A stretch of 64,000 bases of DNA from Sphingomonas sp. OK281 (GCF_900115295.1 NZ_FOVZ01000007.1:62001-126000), one strand, 5' to 3'; shown: positions 26,260 to 35,566, counted from the first letter of the stretch. Translations and numbers: made by a program. Notes: generated by a model not told the origin, from the letters alone.

Positions 26260-29208
26260 TCAGAAGTTCACCGTAGCGCCGACGAACAGCGTGCGTCCGA
26301 GTGTATCGTACACACCTGGATAAGTATTGCCGTTGCCGAACGACGACAGGATGCCCGCCGCGATCGCGGGCGGATCCTTGTCGAAAAGGTTGTTGACGCC
26401 CGCCCGCAGCTGGAGCCCTTCCCCGACCGCGACAGTGCCTGCCAGATCGATGTAGTTGTATGCCGAGATTTTCTTGTTGATGACGCTCGGCGTGCCAGCG
26501 AGAAACGTGTTGTCAGACAGCGACGACAATTTGACCGAGTCGGTATGGCGCCAAGCCACCGATACCGACGCCCCCTGCGGCATCTGCCACGTCGTCCGCA
26601 TCGCATGCCGCCACGTCGGGTTCGGCTGGCCGCAGGTATAACCGTACAGCCCCTTGCAGTCGTAGCTGCCAAGACCCGCCAGCGGTTCGGCGGCCTGCTC
26701 GATCAGGCGCGCACCGACCATATTGAGATTGAGCTTGCCGAGCGCGCCGATGCCGAACGTGTAATCGGCGGTGATGTCTACTCCGGAGGTCGTCAGTGAA
26801 CCGGTATTGTACGTCGTCGAGACGATATAGCCGTTGGTGCCGAAGATCGCGCCCGAGCGTGGATCGCGCGTGAACAACGCGCAATAGAACGGATCGCCGC
26901 CGGCCACGCACTGGCTGATCGCGAGCGAAGGATCGACCGAGCTGATATAATCCTTCACCTTCACGTGGAAATAATCGACGGTCAGCGTAAGGTTACGCAC
27001 CATGCGCGGTGTAAGGACGATACCCGCCGTATAGGTATCCGCCTTTTCCGGTTTCAGAGCGACGTTGCCGCCATACTGTGCCGAACAGGTGTCCGACGGG
27101 CATTCGATGATGCTGCCATATTGCGCCTGCGTCACGCCGGTCAGGCGGCAGACGTCGAACGATGCGCTCGGCGATGCGCCTGAGCACGGATCCTGTGCGG
27201 CGACGTTGCCGATGGACCGTGATCCGAACAGTTCGGCGATGTTGGGTGCGCGGATCGCGCGGTTGTAGCTGAGGCGAAGACGCGCATCCTGCGACGGCGC
27301 CCAGCTTGCCTCACCCTTGTAGGTCCAGACGTTGTACTTCGACTTCAGGCCGGTCGATTGCTGGTCGTTGCGATACGCCGAATAGCGAAGGCCACCGTTG
27401 ATCGTGAGTGCATGCGCGAACGGCAGGTCCTGCAGGACCGGAATTTCGATCTCGCCATACGCCTCGTTGACGGTGATGCGCCCGTCCGAGTCGGTCACGC
27501 CACCCTGTTCGGCGACCGCATCCGCCGTATAGTTCAGCGTCTCGCGGCGATGCTCGGCGCCCAGCGCGATGTTGACGCCGCGCTTTGCCCATGGGCTGGT
27601 GATGCCGAACGTGCCAAGATCGCCGTTGACGTTCGCGGAGATCACCGTGAGCGCATTGCGCGACGCGGTGTTACTTTCCGAGAAAAGATAGGCCGCCTGC
27701 GTATCGGTGATCGCGTTGGGCTGGAACACGTTGACGGGTACGCACGCCGGATCGCTGCCGTCGATCACCGATCGGCAGGTCGGCACGCCGTTGACGTTTA
27801 CCACGTCGAGCGCGCGCTGCGCCTTCACGTTGTCGACGTTGTTCATGTACGTCTCGTTGAACTTCACCAGCGAATGCAGATAGTTCACGTCATATTGAAA
27901 ACCGTGGCCGAGGTCGCCGCGGACGCCGGCTGAGTAGCGGTAATCCTGGTGGCGAAGGTCGTCGCGTCGCGACTGCCCATCACCGAGCCGGTATCCGATC
28001 AGCGTATCCTGCGTCGCTGCGGTCCCAGCGGACGCTCCGCACAACGACTGTTGTTGCGCCACGCTCATCAGCGGGTTGTTGCAGGGCAAAGTGAAGCTTG
28101 TTCCCAGGAACAGCGCGGACGGCGCAACCTGCGAGAAGGTGTGATCCTTCATATACATGAAGCTGCCATAGACTTCGGCGATAGGCGCGATCTCGAACTT
28201 GGCAAATCCGCCGCCGATGTAGCGATCGTCGGAGCGCTGGAGGTAGTTGGTCGGCGAGTAGTTATACGCGTAGGCAGACGTATACGGCACCCAGGTCTGC
28301 GTACCGTTGATGTTGTTCGTCAGCGTCTTGCTAGCATTCGGGCCGCCAAGCGGAGTGAACGTGCCGTATTGCGTGTTGCTCGATCCACCGCAGATCAGAG
28401 CGGAGCCAGCATCGTCCGCTTGGTTCAGCGCGCACGCCGAAACGTCGCGGTTCGCCTGCAATACCGGATCGGTGTGGCGATACCCACCATAGACGGTGAC
28501 GTTGCCACGACCATCGGCGAAGTTCTTGCCGTAGGCCGCGTTGATATCCTGCTTGCCGCCATCGGCGACGCGGTGCGGTGCGTTGGCATAGCCTCGCGTG
28601 GTGATGATGTCGCGCACTGCGCTGTTGTCGTTGGTGTGCACGCCCAGGCCAGACTGCGCGTCGATCCGCAACCCGTCGAGGTGATCCTTCAGCACGAAGT
28701 TGACCACCCCCGCCACCGCGTCGGATCCGTACACCGCGGACGCGCCGCCGGTCACCACGTCGACACGGTCGATCAGCGTCGACGGCACGAAGTTCAAGTC
28801 CATCGCCTGCTGGGGCAGCAACCGCTGGCCATTAAGCAGGACCAGAGTCCGGTTTGACCCAAGGCTGCGAAGGTTGATGTTGGCCGTGCCGTCCGAACCG
28901 TTCGAGACGTTCTCGTTCGCATCCGCCTTGAACTGCGGCAGGCGGTTCAGCACGCTCTCGACGTTGACCGCGCCTTGATATTTGATTTCCTGATCCGTCA
29001 CGGACGTGATCGGGCTGTTGCTAGCGAGGTCAGGGCGGCGGATGCGAGTGCCTGTCACGACGATGGAGTCATCGCTTGCGGCAGCTGGTGTATCCGCACC
29101 GGGTGCCGGTGCAGGCAGAACCTGCGCATAGGCGCCCGAGGATAGCAGCATCGCTAGCACTGCAGTCATGCTGGAACGGTGACGACGTACGCCGACGATA
29201 TTTTTCAT
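26260..29208 (-). CDS. TonB-dependent outer-membrane receptor (nutrient uptake)
   Basis: The protein is about 982 residues with a signal peptide (about 28 residues, ending AYAQ). The IVVTGTRIRRPDL region marks the mature N-terminus. The plug domain follows (NLRSLGSNRTLVLLNGQRL, GGASAVYGSDAVAGVVNFVL), then the 22-strand barrel ending in Phe (GATVNF). Several Cys pairs in extracellular-loop-like regions are typical of Caulobacter/Sphingomonas-type receptors. No STN domain is present, so it does not signal through FecR. First gene of the operon with GH2 and S9 peptidase; uptake of glycopeptides or oligosaccharides is inferred. A 68-bp distant TATACGATATT site lies upstream. Confidence 0.92.
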   Translation of the reverse strand: MKNIVGVRRHRSSMTAVLAMLLSSGAYAQVLPAPAPGADTPAAASDDSIVVTGTRIRRPDLASNSPITSVTDQEIKYQGAVNVESVLNRLPQFKADANENVSNGSDGTANINLRSLGSNRTLVLLNGQRLLPQQAMDLNFVPSTLIDRVDVVTGGASAVYGSDAVAGVVNFVLKDHLDGLRIDAQSGLGVHTNDNSAVRDIITTRGYANAPHRVADGGKQDINAAYGKNFADGRGNVTVYGGYRHTDPVLQANRDVSACALNQADDAGSALICGGSSNTQYGTFTPLGGPNASKTLTNNINGTQTWVPYTSAYAYNYSPTNYLQRSDDRYIGGGFAKFEIAPIAEVYGSFMYMKDHTFSQVAPSALFLGTSFTLPCNNPLMSVAQQQSLCGASAGTAATQDTLIGYRLGDGQSRRDDLRHQDYRYSAGVRGDLGHGFQYDVNYLHSLVKFNETYMNNVDNVKAQRALDVVNVNGVPTCRSVIDGSDPACVPVNVFQPNAITDTQAAYLFSESNTASRNALTVISANVNGDLGTFGITSPWAKRGVNIALGAEHRRETLNYTADAVAEQGGVTDSDGRITVNEAYGEIEIPVLQDLPFAHALTINGGLRYSAYRNDQQSTGLKSKYNVWTYKGEASWAPSQDARLRLSYNRAIRAPNIAELFGSRSIGNVAAQDPCSGASPSASFDVCRLTGVTQAQYGSIIECPSDTCSAQYGGNVALKPEKADTYTAGIVLTPRMVRNLTLTVDYFHVKVKDYISSVDPSLAISQCVAGGDPFYCALFTRDPRSGAIFGTNGYIVSTTYNTGSLTTSGVDITADYTFGIGALGKLNLNMVGARLIEQAAEPLAGLGSYDCKGLYGYTCGQPNPTWRHAMRTTWQMPQGASVSVAWRHTDSVKLSSLSDNTFLAGTPSVINKKISAYNYIDLAGTVAVGEGLQLRAGVNNLFDKDPPAIAAGILSSFGNGNTYPGVYDTLGRTLFVGATVNF

Positions 29209-29275
29209 GGATCCCTGGCCCCAACTTTGTGTCGCCCAGCAATCCATCACTAAACATCATTCGTGTCAAATATAT

Positions 29276-29286
29276 TATACGATATT
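29276..29286. promoter_or_regulatory. Operator candidate TATACGATATT
   Basis: This site lies about 70 bases upstream of the TonB receptor start in an AT-rich stretch. It is the exact reverse complement of the site before the GH127 gene (14471-14481). Confidence 0.5.
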
Positions 29287-30077
29287 CGATATATTCGCGA
29301 CCTGCTGGGCGTGCGGACGAAGCGCTCGACGGTATATCACCACCACCGCCTGTAGAATGGCAGTTCGTTAAGGCTGTTCGGCGTCGCACAATCGCTAAGC
29401 TTTCCCGGTCCGCTCCATACACTCTCGGCATCAGCTCCGCCGATTCCACAGCGTTTGGCCAAGCCAGTGGACGTACGATCATCGGCGGCCGTATCCTGCT
29501 CGGCAACCCGGCCGATTTCCCCGTTACCATCAAGCTCGAAGGCTATCGCATAGTCGCGCCGTCGCGGGTTTCCGGGTGGGGTCATCACGGGGGCAAATCT
29601 TGCCTTCACCACGGATGTCTACGGTTGACGGGTTGCTTCGACGAACGGTTCGGTGCCGGAGCCCTTTCATCTTCGCCGAGATTACGCATCTTCTGTTTCA
29701 TGCAGCGGGACTTGGCATTGCGGTGCGCTATGCCCGTCTGATGGTTGTCCATCATCATCACGGGCGCCGCCAAATCGGTGACGAAACACGATTTTTGGCG
29801 AGCTCCAGCTTTGGCGATGGCGCGCTGTACGTCAAGTATCTCGTCTCGAACCAACGTGCCCTCCGTACCATCGTCGAGGATATTCTTGCCGTTCGCTTCG
29901 ACTGGACACAGCCCGTGAACACACATGCCGGCATCAGGCATTTCTATTGGTTCATGCTGCGCCATAAGGCCCGGGGCTTTTGCTTCTGGTGAACCATCCT
30001 CCGGCGAAACGCGTCACGTTTCATCTAATAAGCTCCTCACGCTGCTGATTTTTCCCCATGATACCCATGTTCGAACC
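29287..30077. other. Gene-poor stretch between catabolic island and mobile-element remnant
   Basis: About 790 bases with several short overlapping frames on both strands. None shows a recognisable domain, ribosome-binding site or consistent codon bias. The most open frames are 29606-29965 minus and 29576-29992 plus, which lie over each other. It may hold degraded remnants at the junction; nothing can be called with confidence. Confidence 0.4.
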
Positions 30078-30419
30078 ATGGGCGGACGTGTGAAGCGGAT
30101 AGCAGGACTATTGGAGGCGGAGGCGCGGACGATCGCCGCCGAAGACACTGGGCGATGCGGGCTGTGCGAGCGGCCCCTGGGTCGAAAGGTGGAATGGCAT
30201 CACCGTATCCCAAAAAGCCGGGGTGGTACGGAGGTCATCCCGGTTCATCCGATATGTCACCGTATCATCCATGCCAGCGTATCGAATCAGGATCTGGCAA
30301 CGACGTTTGCGGACCTCGATGTCTTGAAAGCACGCTCGGATATCAGTCGCTTCCTGCACTGGATCGTCGACAAGCCTGCGGATTTTCACGCCCCCACCCG
30401 CCGAGCCGATATCCGGTAA
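30078..30419 (+). CDS. HNH endonuclease-domain protein
   Basis: The protein is about 113 residues. A zinc-binding CGLCERPLG pair is followed by WHHRIPKSRGG and HPICHRIIH, the canonical HNH (His-Me finger) arrangement. The helix before it is Ala/Glu-rich; a C-terminal tail follows. The ATG at 30078 was preferred; a GTG at 30090 is possible. Small HNH proteins of this type occur beside mobilization genes and in phages as nickases or homing-type nucleases. It stands at the outer end of the putative mobile element, downstream of the relaxase on the opposite strand. Function beyond nuclease fold is unknown. Confidence 0.75.
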   Translation: MGGRVKRIAGLLEAEARTIAAEDTGRCGLCERPLGRKVEWHHRIPKSRGGTEVIPVHPICHRIIHASVSNQDLATTFADLDVLKARSDISRFLHWIVDKPADFHAPTRRADIR

Positions 30420-30830
30420 GAGCATCGGCCTCGACGATCGATCGTCATCGGCAACCGACTTTTAAGCCGGCGGCAATTGACGATCGGAATATCGTTCCTT
30501 CAGCGACCCGAACGGAAGCGGCCGCCGAAAGAGGAAGGTCGAGCCTATGACGACGCACTGCGCGAATGGCGAAAGGCCAAGAGCGCCGCGTAGATCCCCG
30601 CGATCCGTCACCCTCTCGGATACCATCACTGCCAAGCTGTTCGCGATGGGCGCGGGCAGAACGTTTGCCCATTCTCGCTGCTGACGTCGGTCTCGTTGCA
30701 GCCGCAGCCTTAAGGCAAACAATTCGCACCATATCGCAGAGCATCAGTGATGGCGATACATCGAGCGGCGTGCGCCACAGGGTTGAAGCCAATGTTCCAA
30801 ATCCCCTCGGCGGCGCATGTACAGGCACGA
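30420..30830. other. Stretch without a confident gene
   Basis: About 410 bases between the HNH and relaxase genes, which converge here. A plus-strand frame ending at the stop near 30594 reads as a basic, charged tail (PPKEEGRAYDDALREWRK), but no good start codon precedes it, so it may be the end of a degraded small protein. Confidence 0.35.
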
Positions 30831-32795
30831 TCACGAAATCTCCGGCCCGGCCCGGTCACGACCAAATCGCCAGTTGATCCCGTCCGCACGCATGATGCCG
30901 CCCACCTGGTGGTCCAACTGCTTTTCGAGCACCGGTCGCCACGGCACGAGCGTGAACTCCCGGCTCTTTTCGACCAGCGCGAACTTGCCGCTGAGCAGAT
31001 CAACCTGGCGTGCCAGCCGCCCCTCGATCGTATCGCCAGTGCGGGCCTCGACGAACGTCTTGCCCATCTCCTCGGAAAGCTGCCCGGCCACGCGCAGCAA
31101 CTCGCGCCGCTGGAGGATCGCCAGCGCGTTGGCGCGCAGCCTGACGGCGTCACCATCACGATCCGCCAATTGCTGCTCCACCAGCCACTGCCGACGGACC
31201 GTCACGACCGCGCGCACCTCATGCCCGAACCCGGCATCGCGGAGCGGCGTCGGCATGCCCGATTCGAGTTCACGGTCCAGCCACGTTGCGGCATCGATGC
31301 GGCCGAGCCGTTCGATGGGTATCGCGGACACAGTCTCGATCGCCATCGGCTGGTCGCGCAGCAAGCGTTGCTCATAGGTCTCAGCGCGATCGACATGATC
31401 GGCGGCGATGATCCATGTGCCGTTCAGTTCGCGGTTTACACCTGCGCCCGAGCGACGCATCGCCTCGAGCCGTCGCACATGCGTTTGCGCAAAGGTCTCG
31501 GTGGCCGATGGATCGTGGCGAAGATGCAGGTCTACCGAATAGCGCCCCTCATGCGCCGCCGCGATGGCCGCGACAGTGCGATCGGTCTGACGCGCCGCCG
31601 CTTCGCGCGGGCTGACACGCACGATCGAGCCTTCCGGCGTCGCACTGGTCGCGTCGCCAAACCCGATATCGACATAATGGACGCGGCCATCGACACCATC
31701 GACCATCAGATAATGGCGGTCGCGATGCTCGTCGGAAAAGCCTCGGGTGATGACGCGCCCGACGATCGGCTGTGCGTCGCTGCCAGTGATCACTTGATCC
31801 ACCCCGGCGCGATCCAAGCGACGACGGGTGAGTTCGCGCTGCATCGTGCGGACGATGTCACCACGCTCGCCCATACGGCGCAGCGTATCGTCCAGACCGT
31901 CAGCCAGCCGGTAGCGGCCACCGCCGATATCATCGGCAAGACCCATCGTTTCCAGCCTACGCAACCGGCCCGCCTGGATCGACTGCTGGAACGGGTCACG
32001 GTCGGCGGCTACGGCGATCCGATCGGTATCCATGCGCCGAAGCAGGCGGCGGTCGATCGCAGTCAGTCGCTCCTGGCCGACATCGTGGCGCAGTCTCTCT
32101 TCGATTTCCCGGTCGGTACGCGGCCCGAGATCGAGCGTGATCAGCTCGGCCGCGCGCTCGCGGAGACCGTGCGCAATATACTCGCGTGCGATGACGAGAT
32201 TCTGACCACGATCATCGACCCCGCGCAGCATGACATGGGTATGCGGTCGATCGGTATTGAAATGATCGACCGCGACCCAGTCGAGCTTCGTCCCGAGGTC
32301 GACCTCGACCTGCGTCATCAGTCGGCGCACATAGGGTTTGAGGTCGGGATATTCCGCGCCATCTTCTGCCGAGACGATGAACCGGAACTGGTGACGATCC
32401 CCGTTGCAGCGTTCGAGGAACGCCTTGCCGTCGGCAGAATCACGATCGGATGAATAGAGTTCGCCAGGCGCGCCGTCGCGCGTCACGCCGTCGCGCTGGA
32501 TGTAGCGAAGATGAGCCTGCGCCGTTGCCATGCCCTTGGTGCCCAGTCGCACCAGTCGCGTCTTGACCACCGCGCGGCGCGACCGGAATCCGGCGAGCCG
32601 ATCGCGACTGGAGAGAAGCCGGCCAACGCTTGCCCCACGCCCGATCCGACTGCCATCGAAACGGCGACCCTGCACGCCGGTCTTTGCGCCTGCCAGTCGG
32701 GCTGCGACGACGACGCGACCGACATAGTTGGCGGTACGCTTGCCGCCCTCGCCGCGCATGCGGCCAAGGTGGGGTTCGAACGGATCGTCGATCAT
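30831..32795 (-). CDS. MobA/VirD2-type relaxase with DUF3363
   Basis: The protein is about 654 residues. The N-terminal relaxase domain shows DHFNTDRPHTHVMLRG (around residue 190), the histidine-triad metal motif of MOB relaxases, and an upstream HLRYIQRDG region. The C-terminal two thirds match DUF3363. It nicks oriT and pilots DNA during conjugation. The start at 32795 gives IDDPFEPHLGRMRGEGG at the N-terminus, as usual for this family; no strong ribosome-binding site is seen. Downstream of it the TraG coupling-protein gene normally found in such elements is missing, so transfer would depend on another element. Confidence 0.9.
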   Translation of the reverse strand: MIDDPFEPHLGRMRGEGGKRTANYVGRVVVAARLAGAKTGVQGRRFDGSRIGRGASVGRLLSSRDRLAGFRSRRAVVKTRLVRLGTKGMATAQAHLRYIQRDGVTRDGAPGELYSSDRDSADGKAFLERCNGDRHQFRFIVSAEDGAEYPDLKPYVRRLMTQVEVDLGTKLDWVAVDHFNTDRPHTHVMLRGVDDRGQNLVIAREYIAHGLRERAAELITLDLGPRTDREIEERLRHDVGQERLTAIDRRLLRRMDTDRIAVAADRDPFQQSIQAGRLRRLETMGLADDIGGGRYRLADGLDDTLRRMGERGDIVRTMQRELTRRRLDRAGVDQVITGSDAQPIVGRVITRGFSDEHRDRHYLMVDGVDGRVHYVDIGFGDATSATPEGSIVRVSPREAAARQTDRTVAAIAAAHEGRYSVDLHLRHDPSATETFAQTHVRRLEAMRRSGAGVNRELNGTWIIAADHVDRAETYEQRLLRDQPMAIETVSAIPIERLGRIDAATWLDRELESGMPTPLRDAGFGHEVRAVVTVRRQWLVEQQLADRDGDAVRLRANALAILQRRELLRVAGQLSEEMGKTFVEARTGDTIEGRLARQVDLLSGKFALVEKSREFTLVPWRPVLEKQLDHQVGGIMRADGINWRFGRDRAGPEIS

Positions 32796-33062
32796 GAGGA
32801 CAATGCTCGATCTGGAACCAGAGTCTCGCAATTTTCGGCCAGAAATGGCTGAATTTGGCCATTCGCCGTACGCGCGTCTCCTATCGTCAGCCCCATGTCT
32901 CGCGATAAAACGATGTGCAGACAAAGACTTGAGGCCTGTCGCGAGACAGTGCCTTTATCTTGTTTTCCCCGCCCCCCTTCCCAGACCGCCTTCCGACGCG
33001 CGAAGAGAGCGGGGACACGATGCCTGTCCGGCACCGCATCCCGGCCTGAACGATCATGCCGA

Positions 33063-33440
33063 TCACGCATCCGCGAACGCCCTGCGTGCGTCATTCGCCC
33101 GACGGAAGGCCTGCTTGCCTGTCATGTCGTGCGCGTTTCCATCGCCATCGACGATCATCACCGCCACGAACAACACGCCGTTGAACGTGCCGAGAATACG
33201 CACGCAGTACAGCTCTAGTCCGTGGTCATCCGCACTTTCATAGGTGCCGATCCAGCGTTCCTGCACCCTCGCCTGCCAATGAAAATCGCTCGGTTCCGCA
33301 TCGAAATAGCGATGCGCCAACGCCGCGCCGGCGCCCCGTCCGAACTCGATGTCGAGCGCCGACACCAGCGCTGCCATCGTGCGATCCGATGCGACCGAGA
33401 TGGGATGAACCATGGTCATGATAGCCTTCTTCTTCGTCAT
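33063..33440 (-). CDS. Conserved mobile-element hypothetical protein
   Basis: The protein is about 125 residues with no recognised domain. It is mixed alpha/beta, with a middle segment (WIGTYESADDHGLELYCVRILG) and a FVAVMIVDGDGNAHDM strand-turn. The start at 33440 begins MTKKKAIM; an ATG at 33419 has a better spaced AAGAAGG and may be the true start. It lies between the relaxase and the transglycosylase, in the position of small accessory genes in ICE mobilization modules. No function is proposed. Confidence 0.6.
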   Translation of the reverse strand: MTKKKAIMTMVHPISVASDRTMAALVSALDIEFGRGAGAALAHRYFDAEPSDFHWQARVQERWIGTYESADDHGLELYCVRILGTFNGVLFVAVMIVDGDGNAHDMTGKQAFRRANDARRAFADA

Positions 33441-33680
33441 CCCCCGATCGAGGACGTGTTCCGCAAGACGGGCGGCGGGGCGGTTGTCAGGGCCGCGAAA
33501 CGCAGTGAAGCGCCGCGCCAGCGGCGACGGAGGAACCGACTTTCTCGCGTTGGCAACACACAGGAACGTGCGCAGCGCGCTCCTTCCGCGGCAAAATTGG
33601 AAGGGGCCGCCGGTCTTGAGAACCGCTCGGCCGTCCGTCAGCATAGGACGACCCGAGACGAGCCCTTCCCCCGCCCGCGC

Positions 33681-34313
33681 TCATGGCACGACAGCCCGAA
33701 CCGCGAAGAGCGATGGTTGCGACACGCCATCTGCCGTCGGTTCAGGACCCGCAGAGCCAGCATGACGGATCGCGAACAGGCTCGGCGGCGGCGGCAGGGC
33801 TGTTGGCGCCAAACGCAGCGGATCGCCCCCACTGACCGTGTCGAGGTAGGCGATCGTCTCGCGCGGCAACGCCGTCCGACCGGCGAGATAGGCAGCATAG
33901 CGGCGTGGCCCGGCGTTATAGGCTGCGAACAGCCCGGGATAGCCGAACCGGTCGTACATCAGCCGCAGATAGAGCGTGCCGGCGAGGATATTGTCGCAAG
34001 GGTTGTCGGGATCGATACCAAGACCGAGCCGAGCGCGCATCTCAGCCCAGGTCTCAGGCATGAGCTGCATCAGGCCGATCGCGCCTGCGCGACTGCGGAT
34101 CGGCCGGCCACCGAGCGTGGTCCTGCCGCCACTTTCGGCGCGCATGACACGTTCGATCCAGCGCATCGGCACGCCGAACCGGGTCGATGCAGACGCGATA
34201 CAGGACCGCCAGCGATCGACGTCGTGCGCGTGCGCGTGCGCGTGCGCGTGCGCGTGCGCCGGTGGGACTGTCAGCGTGCCTGTGGCAAGGACGAACCGGG
34301 TCAGCGCGCCCAT
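33681..34313 (-). CDS. Lytic transglycosylase (VirB1/Slt-like) with Ala-His repeat
   Basis: The protein is about 210 residues. A short signal peptide is followed at once by six Ala-His dipeptides, then a soluble transglycosylase domain: catalytic Glu in MRAESGG, then GAIGLMQLMPETW and FAAYNAGPRRY. It would open peptidoglycan for a conjugation apparatus. The start overlaps the TraF-like gene by 13 bases. The Ala-His tract comes from six tandem GTGCGC units (plus strand), so its length can vary by slippage without breaking the frame. The C-terminal 40 residues are Pro-rich and probably disordered. Confidence 0.87.
   Translation of the reverse strand: MGALTRFVLATGTLTVPPAHAHAHAHAHAHDVDRWRSCIASASTRFGVPMRWIERVMRAESGGRTTLGGRPIRSRAGAIGLMQLMPETWAEMRARLGLGIDPDNPCDNILAGTLYLRLMYDRFGYPGLFAAYNAGPRRYAAYLAGRTALPRETIAYLDTVSGGDPLRLAPTALPPPPSLFAIRHAGSAGPEPTADGVSQPSLFAVRAVVP
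34224..34259. repeat. Hexanucleotide tandem repeat (GTGCGC) x6
   Basis: Six perfect units lie inside the transglycosylase gene, encoding (Ala-His)6 on the minus strand just after the signal peptide. The unit length is a multiple of three, so copy-number change alters only repeat length. Confidence 0.9.
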
Positions 34314-34885
34314 AGCAAGCGCGCCTTCCCGATCACGTCCTCGCCGTCGGTGGACCCAAAATAGCGCCCGTCGAACGACGCTGGATTGTCGGTCATCAGC
34401 AGGAAGAGCTGGTGTCGCCTGAGGCGAACACAGCCGCTCCACCACGGCATCGCGCGGCCGTGTCTGTCGACGACGCGGCGCTGTGCGATCCAGCGCCCGT
34501 TGAGGAATATGGTCTCGCCCAGCGCGCAAATCTCGTCCCCGGCAGAGGCCACGACATGCTTCACCAGCGGGACATTGGCGGGGAGATAATGGCGGACGGC
34601 TGCGAGCATCCGGTACCGCGCAGGCAACCGTGCGATCACCATGTCGCCGCGGTTAACCGGTGCGCCGGGGGTCACGGCATAGAGTCCGATCGGGGCGCTG
34701 CCACTTGCGTTCCAGACAAGGCGCGGCAGCGGCGGCGCGACGATCGTGAGGCCGAGCGTCACGATCCCGACGGTGCTGACGACGACCCACCGCCTGCGTT
34801 TGCGATGCTTCAGGCGCGCTGCGCGCACGGCGTCGTCCCAGGCGAACAGCGGCGCATCGGACGCACGGGCGGTGCGCTTAGCCAT
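34301..34885 (-). CDS. traF: TraF-like S26 signal peptidase
   Basis: The protein is about 194 residues with a basic N-terminus and a single membrane anchor (about 33-52). The S26 catalytic Ser lies in NASGSAPIGLY and the Lys in PLVKHVVASAGD; the GTSDG-like end reads DNPASFDGRYFG. In IncP-type systems TraF processes the pilin and is needed for transfer. GGGAG lies 7 bases before the ATG. It overlaps the HTH gene upstream by 8 bases and the transglycosylase downstream by 13, so the three form one operon. Confidence 0.88.
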   Translation of the reverse strand: MAKRTARASDAPLFAWDDAVRAARLKHRKRRRWVVVSTVGIVTLGLTIVAPPLPRLVWNASGSAPIGLYAVTPGAPVNRGDMVIARLPARYRMLAAVRHYLPANVPLVKHVVASAGDEICALGETIFLNGRWIAQRRVVDRHGRAMPWWSGCVRLRRHQLFLLMTDNPASFDGRYFGSTDGEDVIGKARLLWAR

Positions 34886-35111
34886 GCTGCAGCTCCCGTG
34901 TCGCCTGCTCCGCCGACCAGGCGTCGAGGTCGTCAATATGATATTGGACGAAGCGGCAGTGGCGGCGGAAGATCGGTCCCTGACCCTTGACGCGCAACCG
35001 TTTCAGCAGCCGACTCGAGATCTTGAGATAGGCCGCTGCCTGATCGGTGTTGAGAAAGGGTGAGCCGCGTTTGGCGCGGTTCGCCCGTTCGATCGTATCG
35101 TCGCTGTCCAT
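34878..35111 (-). CDS. Helix-turn-helix (excisionase/MerR-like) DNA-binding protein
   Basis: The protein is about 77 residues. The core LNTDQAAAYLKISSRLLKRLRVKG is the winged HTH typical of 'helix-turn-helix domain' AlpA/excisionase-type proteins. It ends with a short acidic helix. GGAGG lies 7 bases before the ATG at 35111. First of the operon with traF and the transglycosylase; likely a local regulator or directionality factor. Confidence 0.8.
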   Translation of the reverse strand: MDSDDTIERANRAKRGSPFLNTDQAAAYLKISSRLLKRLRVKGQGPIFRRHCRFVQYHIDDLDAWSAEQATRELQHG

Positions 35112-35266
35112 CGTGCGTACCTCCAAGCGACGGCGGCGTGCCGTCGGCGTCCCTGGGGATGGCGTGCGCGACCCCGGTTGCGGAGCGTCGAAAACCCGCA
35201 CCTCCGTTTTCGACACAGCCACAACGGGAAGAATGCCCCGCGCGTCGGCGCGCGGGGCATTCGGAT

Positions 35267-35566
35267 TCAGCGCGACCAGATGAGCTTGTGCTCGCCGTCG
35301 TCGCTTTGGATGAGCGTCGCGTAGATCGGTGCCGGGAACGACGGATCGTCGAGCTTGAGGCTCAGATAGTGTGCGCCGGTCTCGCGCGCTGACTTCGTCC
35401 AGGCCGCCCCGAATTCGACGCCATTGGCGCTGACACGGTGGTCGGGGGACTTGTCTGTGTCGTGCTCGCAGGGGCGGATCGTCGCCTTGACGCGGAGCGT
35501 CAGTGTCCGGATTTCGCCGATGTAGACGCCGTTTTCGCCGCGGGTGAAGCTGCCAATCTGTGCCAT
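35267..35566 (-). CDS. DUF736 family protein
   Basis: The protein has 99 residues and matches DUF736 end to end: MAQIGSFTRGENG start, GEIRTLTLRV, GAAWTKSARETGAHYLSLKLDDPSFPAPIYATL (in pieces) and the LIWSR end. GGAGG lies 5 bases before the ATG. DUF736 proteins are near-universal small accessory proteins of alphaproteobacterial plasmids and ICEs, of unknown function. It stands alone between two non-coding stretches. Confidence 0.9.
   Translation of the reverse strand: MAQIGSFTRGENGVYIGEIRTLTLRVKATIRPCEHDTDKSPDHRVSANGVEFGAAWTKSARETGAHYLSLKLDDPSFPAPIYATLIQSDDGEHKLIWSR

Noticed and set aside
29606..29965. 119-codon minus-strand frame
   Set aside because: No domain, no ribosome-binding site, and a competing frame of similar length on the other strand.
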